Assembly (NCBI RefSeq): GCF_029946505.1
Contig: NZ_JARZHG010000002.1
Span: 496,001-560,000 of the forward strand
Source of the DNA: Polyangium sp. y55x31
GTDB lineage: Bacteria; Myxococcota_A; Polyangia; Polyangiales; Polyangiaceae
Reading direction: 5' to 3'
DNA length: 64,000 nucleotides
The notes under the pieces were generated by a model. It saw nothing but the letters and a program-made list of their open reading frames with translations. It did not search any database and was not told where the DNA came from. Numbering within the stretch: position 1 is the first letter of the stretch; each line of letters starts with the position of its first letter. The translations under genes were made by a program, and so were the position numbers. Shown one piece after another: positions 1-13,875 of the stretch.

Positions 1-1833
1 ATCGAACGGCTCGGTCAGCTTGCCATCCAGGCCATGATTCTCCCTCCGGTGATCCACCGGCCGCTCGCCTTCCATCCCGGTCAGGTGAGCGCCTTGGCGC
101 CGCTGCTGCTCCTCCTCGCCCTGCTCGTGCCGGCGCAATACGCCCTCGGCCATCTGTCTCACGCCCCGGCGTCCCCGGCGCCCCGGCGCCTCCTGCCGCT
201 GGTGCTCGGCGGGCTCGCGCTCTTCGGGGCCGGCTACGCGCTGACAGCGCCCTTGCTGCCTGCCCCGCCACGGGGCGCCGTCATCGCGATCCACGACCCA
301 GAACCTCCGGATTCGGACCGACCTGCGGTCGACCTATCGAGTCCAGCCATCGGTCGTTATGGGCTCGCCCAGGCAGGGATGTTTGGCGCTTTCCGCAATT
401 ACCTGGAGGCGGCTGGCTACACGACGCGTGTGCTGCGGGGCCACATCGATCCCGAGCGGCTCGAGGGCGTCGACGCGCTGGTCGTCATCAACCCGCAACG
501 CGTGTACACGGACGCCGAGCACGACGCGATCTGGCGCTATGTGGACAAGGGTGGCGGCCTGCTCGTCCTCGGGGACCACACCGATCTGTTCGGCCTCCAG
601 GAGCCCGTCAATCGGCTCCTCGAGCCCATCGGCATCCGCTTCGAATTCGACTCGGCATTCTCGCTGCGAAGGCACTGGAGGCACACGCAGGAGTTCTTCC
701 CGCACGCCATCACCGCCGGCCTCGTCGACGCGCTCGACGCGCAGATCGGTACCGGCGCCTCGCTCACGCTGCGCGGGCTCCGGACGCGGCCCATCCTCGT
801 CGGCCGGTATGGGTTCGGCGATCTGGGAAATCGGGCCAACGGCGGGCAGGGCGGGCTTCTGGGCGATTACCGCTATGAGCTCGGGGAGCGGCTGGGCGAC
901 ATGGTGCTCGCGGCGGATGCAGACCATGGCAAGGGTCGGGTCGTCGTCTTCGGCGACACGTCGTCGTTCCAATCGCTGTCGCTGCCCCACGCCTACGCCT
1001 TCGTGGAGCGGACATTCCGCTACGTGGTCACGCCTCAGGGCGCGGCGTGGTGGTCGAAGCCTCTTTTATGGCTGATCCTGGCGGCAGCCATCGCACTCCT
1101 CGTCATCGGACGGCCAGCGCTGGGCGTCACGGCGGCTGCGGCCGTGCTGCTCGTCGCGGCCGACGCATGTCACGCGCTCCACGCCCGCCCAGCGCCGGCG
1201 CCGCTCGATCCGGGTCGGCTCGCCCTCGTCGACACCACGCACGTCGGGCGGTGGCCGCTCGATTATTTCGAGGAGGGATCCATGGGCGGCATCCCGACGG
1301 CACTCATGCGCGCTGGTTACCTGCCCGTGATGTCGGGGAGGATGCCCGAAGCGGCGCTCGATGACGCCGCCCTGGCGATGTTCATCGCGCCGGTCGAAGC
1401 CGTAGCGCCCGCGACCAAGGCGCGGCTGCGAAGCCTCCTCGAGCGCGGTGGCACCCTGGTCGTGGCATCTGGCGGCCGCGGCGCATCTGCGGCCAACGAT
1501 CTCTTGGAGATCTGTGGCATGCGCATCAGCGATTCCCCGCTCGGCCCGGCCAAGGACGAGGGGACGACGGGGGACGACCCCGCCTCGTCGACCCAGCGCG
1601 TCGTGCAGTTCGTCGATGCCTGGGCCATCGAATCGAAAGGCAGACCGTTCCATGCGGTGCACGCCCGATATGCCGGCGCAGTCGTCAGCGCCGAGACCAG
1701 GGTTTTCCATGGGCGTTGCCTGGCGATCGGCGATGGGCGCTTCTTCGGGGACAAGAACCTGGAGGGCGAATTCGCGTTCCAGCTCGGCAATGTGAAGTTT
1801 CTCGAGCGGCTCCTGGAGAAGGGCCGGAGGTAG
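1..1833 (+). CDS. Membrane protein with two GATase/GldG-like extracytoplasmic domains (5' end outside window)
   Basis: The frame is open to the left edge, so the true start probably lies upstream; the first ATG inside the window is at 34. After two hydrophobic segments comes a soluble domain with a glycine-rich strand-loop (GGGLLVLGDHTDLFG), then another pair of membrane segments, then a second domain with a related loop (ERGGTLVVASGG). Such loops are seen in GldG/DUF4350-like and ThuA-like glutamine-amidotransferase folds, but I see no catalytic Cys. The next gene begins 6 bases downstream and is a clear paralogue with the same two-domain plan, so the two likely form an operon and perhaps one membrane complex. 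Function is unknown; an auxiliary component of a transport or gliding-type system is only a guess. Confidence 0.7.
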   Translation: MERLGQLAIQAMILPPVIHRPLAFHPGQVSALAPLLLLLALLVPAQYALGHLSHAPASPAPRRLLPLVLGGLALFGAGYALTAPLLPAPPRGAVIAIHDPEPPDSDRPAVDLSSPAIGRYGLAQAGMFGAFRNYLEAAGYTTRVLRGHIDPERLEGVDALVVINPQRVYTDAEHDAIWRYVDKGGGLLVLGDHTDLFGLQEPVNRLLEPIGIRFEFDSAFSLRRHWRHTQEFFPHAITAGLVDALDAQIGTGASLTLRGLRTRPILVGRYGFGDLGNRANGGQGGLLGDYRYELGERLGDMVLAADADHGKGRVVVFGDTSSFQSLSLPHAYAFVERTFRYVVTPQGAAWWSKPLLWLILAAAIALLVIGRPALGVTAAAAVLLVAADACHALHARPAPAPLDPGRLALVDTTHVGRWPLDYFEEGSMGGIPTALMRAGYLPVMSGRMPEAALDDAALAMFIAPVEAVAPATKARLRSLLERGGTLVVASGGRGASAANDLLEICGMRISDSPLGPAKDEGTTGDDPASSTQRVVQFVDAWAIESKGRPFHAVHARYAGAVVSAETRVFHGRCLAIGDGRFFGDKNLEGEFAFQLGNVKFLERLLEKGRR

Positions 1834-1839
1834 GCACCG

Positions 1840-4164
1840 ATGATCCGCGCTCGCCTTCTATTGGTCGGGCTATTGCTCTCTGCGTTCGGATGGCAGAGCT
1901 TGTATGAGATGCTGGGCGGCCCTTCGTGGGTTGCCGGCGTCCTGCTGCCGGCGGGTCTTCTCGTCGTGGGCCTCGCTCTGCCGTCAGGACGGCAGCACCG
2001 GATCGCTGGCGCGCTCGGCGCCGTGCTCGCGCAGGCCGCCGCAGCGCCTGCTGCCATGGCGCTGCTCGCGCGCTGGCAGGAACTCCCCGGGGTGGCAGCG
2101 GCGATCGCCGGCGCGGCGCGCCTGTTTGGCGCGGCTGCCGCGTCGAGCGACGACGGCCGCGTGATCTTCCGGAGCGGCGGCGAGGTGGTCGAGTTTCTCC
2201 CGAGCCTCAGCCGCCTCGCAGCCTTTCCGCTCCTGCTCGCGCTCGCCGGTATTTGCGGGCTGGCCCTCCTCCTGCCGCTCGAGCGACCAGGCCGGGCCCT
2301 CGGCCGGTGCTTCGCTGCCTTCGCGGGTTATGCGCTCGCGCGGCTCCTGCTGCTCCTCTTGCTGCGGGCCGACCTTCCCGAGAACGGATTGGAAACGAGC
2401 GTGTGGTTCTGCCTCGCGACCCTTTTGCCGGCCGCGGTTCTCCTACCGCGCCGGCTCACCGTCGTGCCGGTCGCGGCGCGGCGCTCCTGGCGGCGCCTCG
2501 CCGTGGCCGCCAGCGCAGGTCTTGCCTGGGCCCTCGCGCTGGGCTTCTCCGATCCTGGCGAGCGCAAGACCGGCCGCGTGCTCTTCGACGACAGCCACGG
2601 CGACTGGGAGCCCACGGACACGCCGTTCGACACCGACCATTATGGCCAGCGCATTTCCTACGCTTATAGCTCATTTTATCGAATGCTCGCTTGGTATTAT
2701 GATGTGAGCCGTCATGATGACGGGCCGATCACGGACACCACGCTCGCGAACACCGACGTGCTCATCCTGAAGACCCCGACGCGCCCCTTCTCCCCGGAGG
2801 AGGTCGATGCCGTCGAGCGCTTCGTCCGTGGAGGCGGGGGGCTCTTCCTCATCGGCGACCATACGAATCTCTTCGGGATGACAGATGCCCTGAACGTGGT
2901 GGCCGGCCGGTTCGGTCTGGCATTCCGCGACGATGACACGTTCGCGTTGGCGAACGAGGGTCTGTCGCACTGGCGCAGGCCGCGCTTGCTGCCCCATCCG
3001 ATCGCCGCCCGGGTGCCGGAGTTCGGTTTCGAGACATCCTGCACCCTCGCCGTGCCCCTCGGCGCCCGCGCACCGATCATCGGCAATGGCCTCGGCGCCG
3101 AGAAGGCGGAGTACTCGCACCCCGGGTTCTTCGGGGACATCCACCTGGGCATGGGCGACGACTTCGGCTTCTTCGTGCAGCACGCAGTGCTCGATCACGG
3201 CCGTGGGCGCGTGGCCGCATTCAGCGACAGCACGCCGCTCTCGAATTTCTCCATTTTCTTCCCGGGGCGCCGGGAGCTGGTGCTGGCCACCGTCGAGTAC
3301 CTCGACCGCAGGCCGACGGCATGGCGGCATGTTCCGTTGCTCGCCATGGTGGTGCTGGCGCTTTCGCTCGTCGGGCTGGCGAAATTCCAGCGCCGCGCGG
3401 CGGCCTTTGCAACCGTGGGCTCCGCGCTCGCGGGCGCCGGACTCGGTTGCTTCATCGCCGCTCTGTCCGTTCGAGGGTTCGAACTGCCCGAGCTCAGGAC
3501 TCCCGTCCATCAGGTCCATTTCGACCGTGCGATCTCCCGGCTCGTCCTCCCGAACTCGCTGAGCGACGAGTCGTCGCAAGACCCGATGGCGATGGACAGT
3601 CTGGTTGTTGCTGCGCAGCGGATGGGCTCTATGCCGGTCGTCTCCGACACCCTCGCCGCCGGCTTGCAGCAGAGGGATCTCGTGGTGATCATCGCCCCGC
3701 AATCGATGCCCGAGTCAGAGCAGCTCGACGCCCTCCGGCGTTTCATCGGTCAAGGCGGCAGCCTACTGATCGTGGACGGGCTCGCGCAAGGTGGCGTCGC
3801 GACCGAAACGCTTCTACAAGCATTTGGCATGGGGATCCGCATTGATCTGGCACCATCGAGCGTACGGAAAGCCGGAGCGACACGCATGTCGACCTCCACG
3901 GAATCCGATCATCCGCCGCTGGCATTTTCGCGGCCGGTGCTCGACCTGGTAGGAGGCACTCCGGTATTCCAGGACGAGCAAGGCAGGACGATTTACAGCG
4001 AATCGCAGTTTGGCCGGGGAAAGATAGGGGTCCTGGTCGACGCGACCACGGTGAGCAAGAGCGCCCTGGGCGCGCGTTTTGCAGGCACGCCGACGCCACA
4101 GCAGCGCGCACACCTGGAACTCATCTACCAAATACTCGGGCGCCTCGTGGAAGGGGCGCACTGA
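1840..4164 (+). CDS. Multi-pass membrane protein, paralogue of the preceding gene, with exosortase-like N-terminal region
   Basis: 774 residues. Residues about 1-240 hold some six to seven hydrophobic segments. The order there (a short periplasmic stretch ending in EFLPSLSR, two helices, a helix carrying Arg168 in YALARLLL, then a final helix) resembles the exosortase/archaeosortase core, but the expected catalytic Cys and His are absent. Two soluble domains follow, each with a glycine-rich loop (GGGLFLIGDHTNLFG near 340; GQGGSLLIVDGL near 640), separated by two membrane helices near 500-545; this half matches the upstream gene. The ATG lies 6 bases after the upstream stop, so the pair is probably co-transcribed. 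The exosortase resemblance is inference from pattern only; the biochemical role is not known. Confidence 0.65.
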   Translation: MIRARLLLVGLLLSAFGWQSLYEMLGGPSWVAGVLLPAGLLVVGLALPSGRQHRIAGALGAVLAQAAAAPAAMALLARWQELPGVAAAIAGAARLFGAAAASSDDGRVIFRSGGEVVEFLPSLSRLAAFPLLLALAGICGLALLLPLERPGRALGRCFAAFAGYALARLLLLLLLRADLPENGLETSVWFCLATLLPAAVLLPRRLTVVPVAARRSWRRLAVAASAGLAWALALGFSDPGERKTGRVLFDDSHGDWEPTDTPFDTDHYGQRISYAYSSFYRMLAWYYDVSRHDDGPITDTTLANTDVLILKTPTRPFSPEEVDAVERFVRGGGGLFLIGDHTNLFGMTDALNVVAGRFGLAFRDDDTFALANEGLSHWRRPRLLPHPIAARVPEFGFETSCTLAVPLGARAPIIGNGLGAEKAEYSHPGFFGDIHLGMGDDFGFFVQHAVLDHGRGRVAAFSDSTPLSNFSIFFPGRRELVLATVEYLDRRPTAWRHVPLLAMVVLALSLVGLAKFQRRAAAFATVGSALAGAGLGCFIAALSVRGFELPELRTPVHQVHFDRAISRLVLPNSLSDESSQDPMAMDSLVVAAQRMGSMPVVSDTLAAGLQQRDLVVIIAPQSMPESEQLDALRRFIGQGGSLLIVDGLAQGGVATETLLQAFGMGIRIDLAPSSVRKAGATRMSTSTESDHPPLAFSRPVLDLVGGTPVFQDEQGRTIYSESQFGRGKIGVLVDATTVSKSALGARFAGTPTPQQRAHLELIYQILGRLVEGAH

Positions 4165-4366
4165 TCGCCCTACGTGACTCTGGTCGACCGATCAGCGGGG
4201 CGTGGTCAGCTGCGCTTTCGGAGCGACTGGATTGACTGAAGGATACGGTCAGGACAGCGAGGTGGTCCAGCTCTGCATGGCCGAAGAGCCGCGCCGCGCC
4301 GGGTCGCTCCAAGCTCGGCACCGCCTGGTTCTTGCCGCTCGTCTTTGAGCATCGATTTTTCCTCGC

Positions 4367-5401
4367 TCAGGGAGTGACGAGCACCTTGATCGACTTGCGC
4401 TCGTCCATCGCGCGGTAACCGTCCGGCACCCCGTCGAGGTTGACGGTGCGATCGAAGACGCGCCCCGGCTCGATCTTTCCCTCGAGAACCTCGGGCAGGA
4501 GCTCGCGGATGTACGCGCGCACGGGCGCCGGACCGCCGCCGACGGTCACGTTCTTGAAAAACGTCGCCCCCGCGCCCGGGATCGCAGGGTAATGCGGGAC
4601 GCCCACGCGCCCGATTGCGCCGCCAGGACGCGCGACCTCGACGCAAGTATTCGTCGCCTCGCCGGTGCCGACGCATTCGAGGACGGAGTGGGCGCCGTGA
4701 CCGCCGGTCAGCTCGCGCACGCGCGCGATACCCTCCTCGCCCCGCTCGGGGACGATGTCCGTCGCGCCGAACATTCGGGCGAGCTCGATTCGATCCGGAT
4801 GCCGGCCCATGAGAATGATCTGCTCGGCGCCGAGTCGCTTGGCGGCGATGACGCCGCAGAGGCCCACGGCGCCGTCACCGACGACGACGACCTTGTGCCC
4901 CGGCGCGACGCGCGCGACGACCGCCGCATGATGGCCCGTGCCCATGACATCGGAGAGCGTGAGGAGTCCTGGCATTCGCGCATCATTCTCGGTGACGTCG
5001 ATGGCGTAGAGCGTCCCGTCCGCGTACGGAATCCGGAGCGCCTCGGCCTGCGCTCCGTTCATCCCGCCGTTGCCGACGAAGCCGACGTGCACGCATGCGG
5101 TCGGGAGCCCTTCCTGGCAAAACGCGCACGTCCCATCCGAGATCGCGAACGGCATGATGACGACCTGGCCGGGCTTCAGCGTACGGACGTCCTTGCCGAC
5201 GGCGTCGACGACGCCAATGGCTTCGTGGCCCATGCTCTGTCCCGTCTCGCTTTTCTGCATGTCGTTGTATGGCCACAGGTCGCTGCCACAAATGCAGGCG
5301 CGGACAACGCGGAGGATCGCGTCGGTCGGCTCGAGGATCGACGGGTCGGGTACGTTCTCGACGCGGACATCGCCGGCGCCGTACATGATGGTTGCGCGCA
5401 T
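4367..5401 (-). CDS. Zinc-dependent alcohol dehydrogenase (medium-chain family)
   Basis: 344 residues. NAD(P)-dependent medium-chain dehydrogenase. Catalytic zinc ligands are visible as Cys38 (in CICGSD) and the GHE motif at His59-Glu60. The structural zinc lobe keeps Cys92, Cys95 and Cys103 but has Asp where the first of the usual four Cys would be, as in a subgroup of these enzymes. The Rossmann motif (VVVVGDGAVGLCGV) follows near residue 170. I chose ATG 5401 because it begins at the family N-terminus (MRATIMYGAGDVRVE) and has a GAGAGGAAG ribosome site just upstream; longer forms run into sequence with no similarity. The substrate cannot be told from sequence. It is transcribed alone and divergently from the small gene at 5758. 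Confidence 0.9.
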   Translation of the reverse strand: MRATIMYGAGDVRVENVPDPSILEPTDAILRVVRACICGSDLWPYNDMQKSETGQSMGHEAIGVVDAVGKDVRTLKPGQVVIMPFAISDGTCAFCQEGLPTACVHVGFVGNGGMNGAQAEALRIPYADGTLYAIDVTENDARMPGLLTLSDVMGTGHHAAVVARVAPGHKVVVVGDGAVGLCGVIAAKRLGAEQIILMGRHPDRIELARMFGATDIVPERGEEGIARVRELTGGHGAHSVLECVGTGEATNTCVEVARPGGAIGRVGVPHYPAIPGAGATFFKNVTVGGGPAPVRAYIRELLPEVLEGKIEPGRVFDRTVNLDGVPDGYRAMDERKSIKVLVTP

Positions 5402-5757
5402 CAGTTCTTCCTCTCGTTGTCGAAACGGCGCGTCGCCGCTGGAATGCTCATGCAGGAACGTACGCGTGCCGCGGAGCACGAACCAGATGGCGTACCCTTG
5501 ACGGCCTGTTGAGCGCACCTTGACAATTCGCGCGCTGTCGTCCGTCCGTCGGTGAGCCCGCTCGAAGAGCAACCACCCGGGCGCAGCCCTTTCACTCCCA
5601 GGCGCATGCTCGAGGCTCGTGCACTGTCTCCGACGTGCGGGCCGACACTCTCGGCCCATACGACCATGCGCTCGGGAGGCCACCTGCCGTAGGGTGCGCG
5701 TTCGGCCGGTGCTCGTCGGCGACACCGGGAACCGGGGTTCTGCTAGACCTCCCCGCA
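5402..5757. other. Divergent intergenic region with paired CTTGAC repeats
   Basis: No gene is supported here. The stretch separates the dehydrogenase (minus) from the small gene at 5758 (plus). It contains two CTTGAC hexamers at 5497-5502 and 5519-5524, exactly 22 bases apart, about two helical turns, which on the minus strand read GTCAAG and lie roughly 95-125 bases upstream of the dehydrogenase start. That spacing fits an operator for a dimeric or tetrameric regulator, but this is speculation. Nearest the plus-strand gene there is a TAGACC hexamer 8 bases before the ATG. Confidence 0.3.
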
Positions 5758-6264
5758 ATGTCCACCCTCAAGTTGCCGAAAGACGTCGTCGCCGATCCTC
5801 GTCACGACGCGGTCGTGCGCCTCCTCGAGGCGCACGCGCGTCCGTTATGGGAGCGTGGTCGTCACCAGGTCGCGACGCTCCCGATGACCGACACGCTGGC
5901 CGCGGAGCTCCGCGGCGCGCTCGCCGCTGGGCACGCCTACCAGGGCCTCGAGCTCATCGGCGAGAAGCTGGCCAGCGAGCAGAAGGGCCTCGACGCGCTG
6001 AACGAGAAGACCCCCGAAAGCCCGCAGAACGCCCGCGTGTCGCGGATCCTCTTCCTGGCGAACGACGGCAGCGAGCGATTCTATCGAGATTGCGACGCGC
6101 TCCTCTCCCGTTACCCGCAGCGCCTCCTCGCGTGCCGCCTCGACATTCCGGGTGAAGCGCTGGGCAAAGCGCTCCTCGGCAGCACGAAGATGGTCCGGAG
6201 CGTGCTCGTCGTCGACAAGAAGGTCGGCGCGAAAGCCTTGCTCGCTTTGCTTCCGCCCGGCTGA
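5758..6264 (+). CDS. Conserved hypothetical protein, 168 aa
   Basis: I do not recognise the family. The protein is soluble, without signal peptide or membrane segment. The central part (residues about 60-130) has the pattern of a small alpha/beta domain (VSRILFLANDGSERFYRDCDALL) and the end is hydrophobic (VRSVLVVDKKVGAKALLALL). ATG 5758 was chosen over an upstream in-frame start because codon use and the protein-like sequence begin there. There is no Shine-Dalgarno, but a weak TAGACC hexamer sits 8 bases upstream. It converges with the large kinase gene, whose stop is 80 bases downstream. Confidence 0.7.
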   Translation: MSTLKLPKDVVADPRHDAVVRLLEAHARPLWERGRHQVATLPMTDTLAAELRGALAAGHAYQGLELIGEKLASEQKGLDALNEKTPESPQNARVSRILFLANDGSERFYRDCDALLSRYPQRLLACRLDIPGEALGKALLGSTKMVRSVLVVDKKVGAKALLALLPPG

Positions 6265-6343
6265 TCGCGCTCACGCCCGGAGCCGTGGCACGAGCCGCCG
6301 AGTGATTCGAGGCAACCGGAGCCCGTAGCAAAAGCGGTCGTCG

Positions 6344-11431
<5,088 letters not shown>

Positions 11432-11712
11432 GGTATCCTTGACCGAACCCCTGCGATCGTGGCCGTGGTTGCTCGTGCCCACCCGGTCCGCCCCCAAAGT
11501 CGACGAACGGGCACCGACGGTAAAGGGATCCTGTCCTCGGATAGACCAACCAATCGAAGTCTGCCTGTCAAGAAGGAAGCGCTCTCGCGATTCTCTTCGG
11601 TCGCGGCGGACATCACGGGGAAAGCGCGTTGGCCTGGTTTGCCCGATCGGGCGAAAACGAGGCCCGAATGTGGGGCGGATTCCCCGCGGCGGGAGGAGCG
11701 TCAAAACTTCGG

Positions 11713-12114
11713 CTACTGGCACTTCCCCGCGTGGCATACAGGAGGCGACGGCGGGACACAGGGGGGCACGATATGTTTGCACTCTGCCGCCGCAAAGGCT
11801 GGACACTCGCGGCTTTCGGCCTCCGCGATGGCCGCCTTGACGGCATCGACCCCGGTGACGCTCACCGCCGCCGAGCACGCGTCGAAGCAGGCGCCGGCGA
11901 CGCCCACGAGCGTACAGTCCGTGTCGGTCGTGCAGGCGCGGTTGGCTTCGACGACGGCCTGAACCGATTGAATGGCTCGATTCGAGCGCTCCGCGCAGGT
12001 ATTCGTGCTCTCGGCGCCGGTCGCGGGGGGGCTGCCGGTCCCGGAGGAACTGCAGGCGCCGAGGAGCGCGGATGTGATGAGGAGGGATCCTGCCAGGAGG
12101 GTGGTGACTCGCAT
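11713..12114 (-). CDS. Secreted cysteine-rich lipoprotein, 133 aa
   Basis: Starts MRVTTLLAG, followed by a signal peptide ending in a lipobox (ALLGAC), so it should be lipid-anchored after export. The mature part begins with a Ser/Gly/Pro linker and then has ten or so cysteines in a pattern (CTTDTDC, ACFDAC, CPAFAAAEC, CVPPSPPVC, AGKC) typical of small disulphide-rich extracytoplasmic proteins of myxobacteria. I know no function for it. The ATG at 12114 is the only start that gives a proper signal peptide. It is divergent from the OmpA-family gene, with 90 bases between. Confidence 0.8.
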   Translation of the reverse strand: MRVTTLLAGSLLITSALLGACSSSGTGSPPATGAESTNTCAERSNRAIQSVQAVVEANRACTTDTDCTLVGVAGACFDACSAAVSVTGVDAVKAAIAEAESRECPAFAAAECKHIVPPCVPPSPPVCHAGKCQ

Positions 12115-12167
12115 GCACGCGAGAACGCAAGCAGGGGCTCCGACCCTACACGTCACAAAGCTGCCCC

Positions 12168-12197
12168 TTGACCACCTCCCAGCCGCCCGCCTACCGT
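12168..12197 (+). promoter_or_regulatory. Candidate leaderless promoter of the OmpA/TSP3 gene
   Basis: TTGACC (12168-12173), an 18-base spacer and TACCGT (12192-12197) lie just before GTG 12205, with 7 bases between the hexamer and the start codon. No Shine-Dalgarno is present, so the transcript would begin at or next to the start codon. Confidence 0.4.
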
Positions 12198-12204
12198 CCG
12201 CCCC

Positions 12205-13875
12205 GTGACGCCAGGCCCGCGCTTCCTGCTGTTCCTCTTTCCGGCCCTCGCGTTCGTCACCTCTCCGCGCCTCGCCGCCGCCGACGAGACCCCTTCCCTC
12301 TCCCTCGAACCCGCGCCCGCCGGCGATCGCGCCTTCCTCACCGAACACGCCGACGTCCGCGGCCACCTTCTCCCCTCGGCTCGCCTCGTCCTCGATTACG
12401 CGCGCCGCCCACTCGTCCTCCGCAACGACCACGACGCGCTCGACCCCGTCATCTCCGATCAGACCTACTTCCACGCCCTCGCGTCCCTCTCGCTCTTCTA
12501 TCGGGCCACCATCTCCCTCGACGTCCCCTTCTCCATCACCCAGGCGGGAAGCCCCCCGCCCTCGGGCGACGCCTTCCCTCGCGCCGGCGTCGGCGCATCA
12601 TTTGGGGACATACGAATCGGCGCGCGCGTCCGCCTCGCGGGGGGCCTCGACGAAGCCGGACAGGGCGCTGCCCTCGGCCTCTCCGCGTCCCTTTGGCTCC
12701 CCACGGCCAGCGATGGATACGCCGGCGACGGCGCCGTCCGCGGGCGCCTCGCCCTCGTCGCGGAGGCCACGGGCAAACGCCTCCACGGCGCATTCTCCGG
12801 CGGCCTGCGCACCCGTCCGGCCGTCGCGCTCCCGGGGGTCTTGCCGACGCGTGTCGCCACCTCCCTCACCTTTGGCCTCGCGGGCGGCTTTTTCGTCGAC
12901 GGCGCCCGCACCCTCACCCTCGGCGGCGAGCTCTCGGCCGATCTGCCTTTCCTCGGCGGCGCGCGCCTCTTCGATCCCCGCGCCACGGTCGCGCATGCGC
13001 TCGTCACGGGGCAGTACCGCATCACCGGCGGACCCCTCGAAATCGGCCTCGCCATGGGCCCGGGCCTCGGACGTGGCGCGGGAAGCGCGGACGTCCGGGT
13101 GCTCGCGCTCCTCGGCTACGCGCCGGAGAAAGCCAAACCCCCGCCGGATCGTGATAACGACGGCATTCCGGACAAGATCGACGCTTGTATCGATCTCGTC
13201 GGCGTGGAATCGGGCGACCCGCTGCTCCACGGCTGCCCCGAGCCTCCGCCCGATTACGACGGCGACGCCATTCCCGATGAGAACGACGCTTGCCCGCGTG
13301 CCGCGGGCGAGGCCACCTTCGTGCGCAAGACGCACGGCTGCCCCAAGGACACCGACGAGGACGGCGTGCCCGACAAGAAAGACGCCTGCCCCACGGAGCC
13401 GGGCCCGAAGCCACCCGAGGGCAATGGTTGTCCCAAGCCGAAGGAGCCCGAGCCTCCGCCGGTCGCGTCCCTCGCCGAGCAGGAGATCGTGATCTCGCAG
13501 CAGGTGCAATTCGAGACGGGCACGGCCGTCCTGCGCCCCGAGAGCGACCGCGTGCTCGGCGAGGTCGCGCGGGTGCTCACGGATCACCCGGAGGTCACGC
13601 GGATCGAGGTGCAAGGCCACACCGACGACACGGGCCCGCCCGACGTGAACCGCAAGCTCGGCCAAGACCGCGCCGAGAGCGTGGTGGAATGGCTCGTCCG
13701 GCGCGGGGTGAGCCGCGCGCGGCTCGCGCCGAAGGGGTACGGTTCGGACAAGCCGATCGCGGACAACGCCACGGAAGAGGGCCGCAGCAAGAACCGGCGC
13801 GTCGAGTTCCGGATCCTCGAAAAGAAGTCGGCCGCGAAGGACGAGGCCAAGCCCGCGTCGGGAGGCGCGAAATGA
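12205..13875 (+). CDS. OmpA-family outer-membrane protein with thrombospondin type 3 repeats
   Basis: 556 residues from a GTG start. A signal peptide (cleavage near AAA-DE) is followed by about 280 residues of alternating strands, likely a beta-barrel. Then come calcium-binding TSP3-type repeats (DRDNDGIPDKIDAC, DYDGDAIPDENDAC, DTDEDGVPDKKDAC, residues about 315-400), a Pro-rich linker and a C-terminal OmpA peptidoglycan-binding domain (QGHTDDTGPPDVNRKLGQDRA, RVEFRI). It should link the outer membrane to the cell wall. The stop overlaps the next ATG (ATGA), so the two genes are translationally coupled. The barrel-TSP3-OmpA plan is common in myxobacterial outer-membrane proteins. Confidence 0.9.
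   Translation: MTPGPRFLLFLFPALAFVTSPRLAAADETPSLSLEPAPAGDRAFLTEHADVRGHLLPSARLVLDYARRPLVLRNDHDALDPVISDQTYFHALASLSLFYRATISLDVPFSITQAGSPPPSGDAFPRAGVGASFGDIRIGARVRLAGGLDEAGQGAALGLSASLWLPTASDGYAGDGAVRGRLALVAEATGKRLHGAFSGGLRTRPAVALPGVLPTRVATSLTFGLAGGFFVDGARTLTLGGELSADLPFLGGARLFDPRATVAHALVTGQYRITGGPLEIGLAMGPGLGRGAGSADVRVLALLGYAPEKAKPPPDRDNDGIPDKIDACIDLVGVESGDPLLHGCPEPPPDYDGDAIPDENDACPRAAGEATFVRKTHGCPKDTDEDGVPDKKDACPTEPGPKPPEGNGCPKPKEPEPPPVASLAEQEIVISQQVQFETGTAVLRPESDRVLGEVARVLTDHPEVTRIEVQGHTDDTGPPDVNRKLGQDRAESVVEWLVRRGVSRARLAPKGYGSDKPIADNATEEGRSKNRRVEFRILEKKSAAKDEAKPASGGAK

Noticed and set aside
4121-4321. Possible 66-residue gene in the gap after the second membrane protein
   Set aside because: No ribosome site, no protein-like pattern and it overlaps the stop of the upstream gene.
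5519-5560. TTGACA-like -35 for the small gene at 5758
   Set aside because: No -10 at proper distance and it is over 200 bases upstream of the start.
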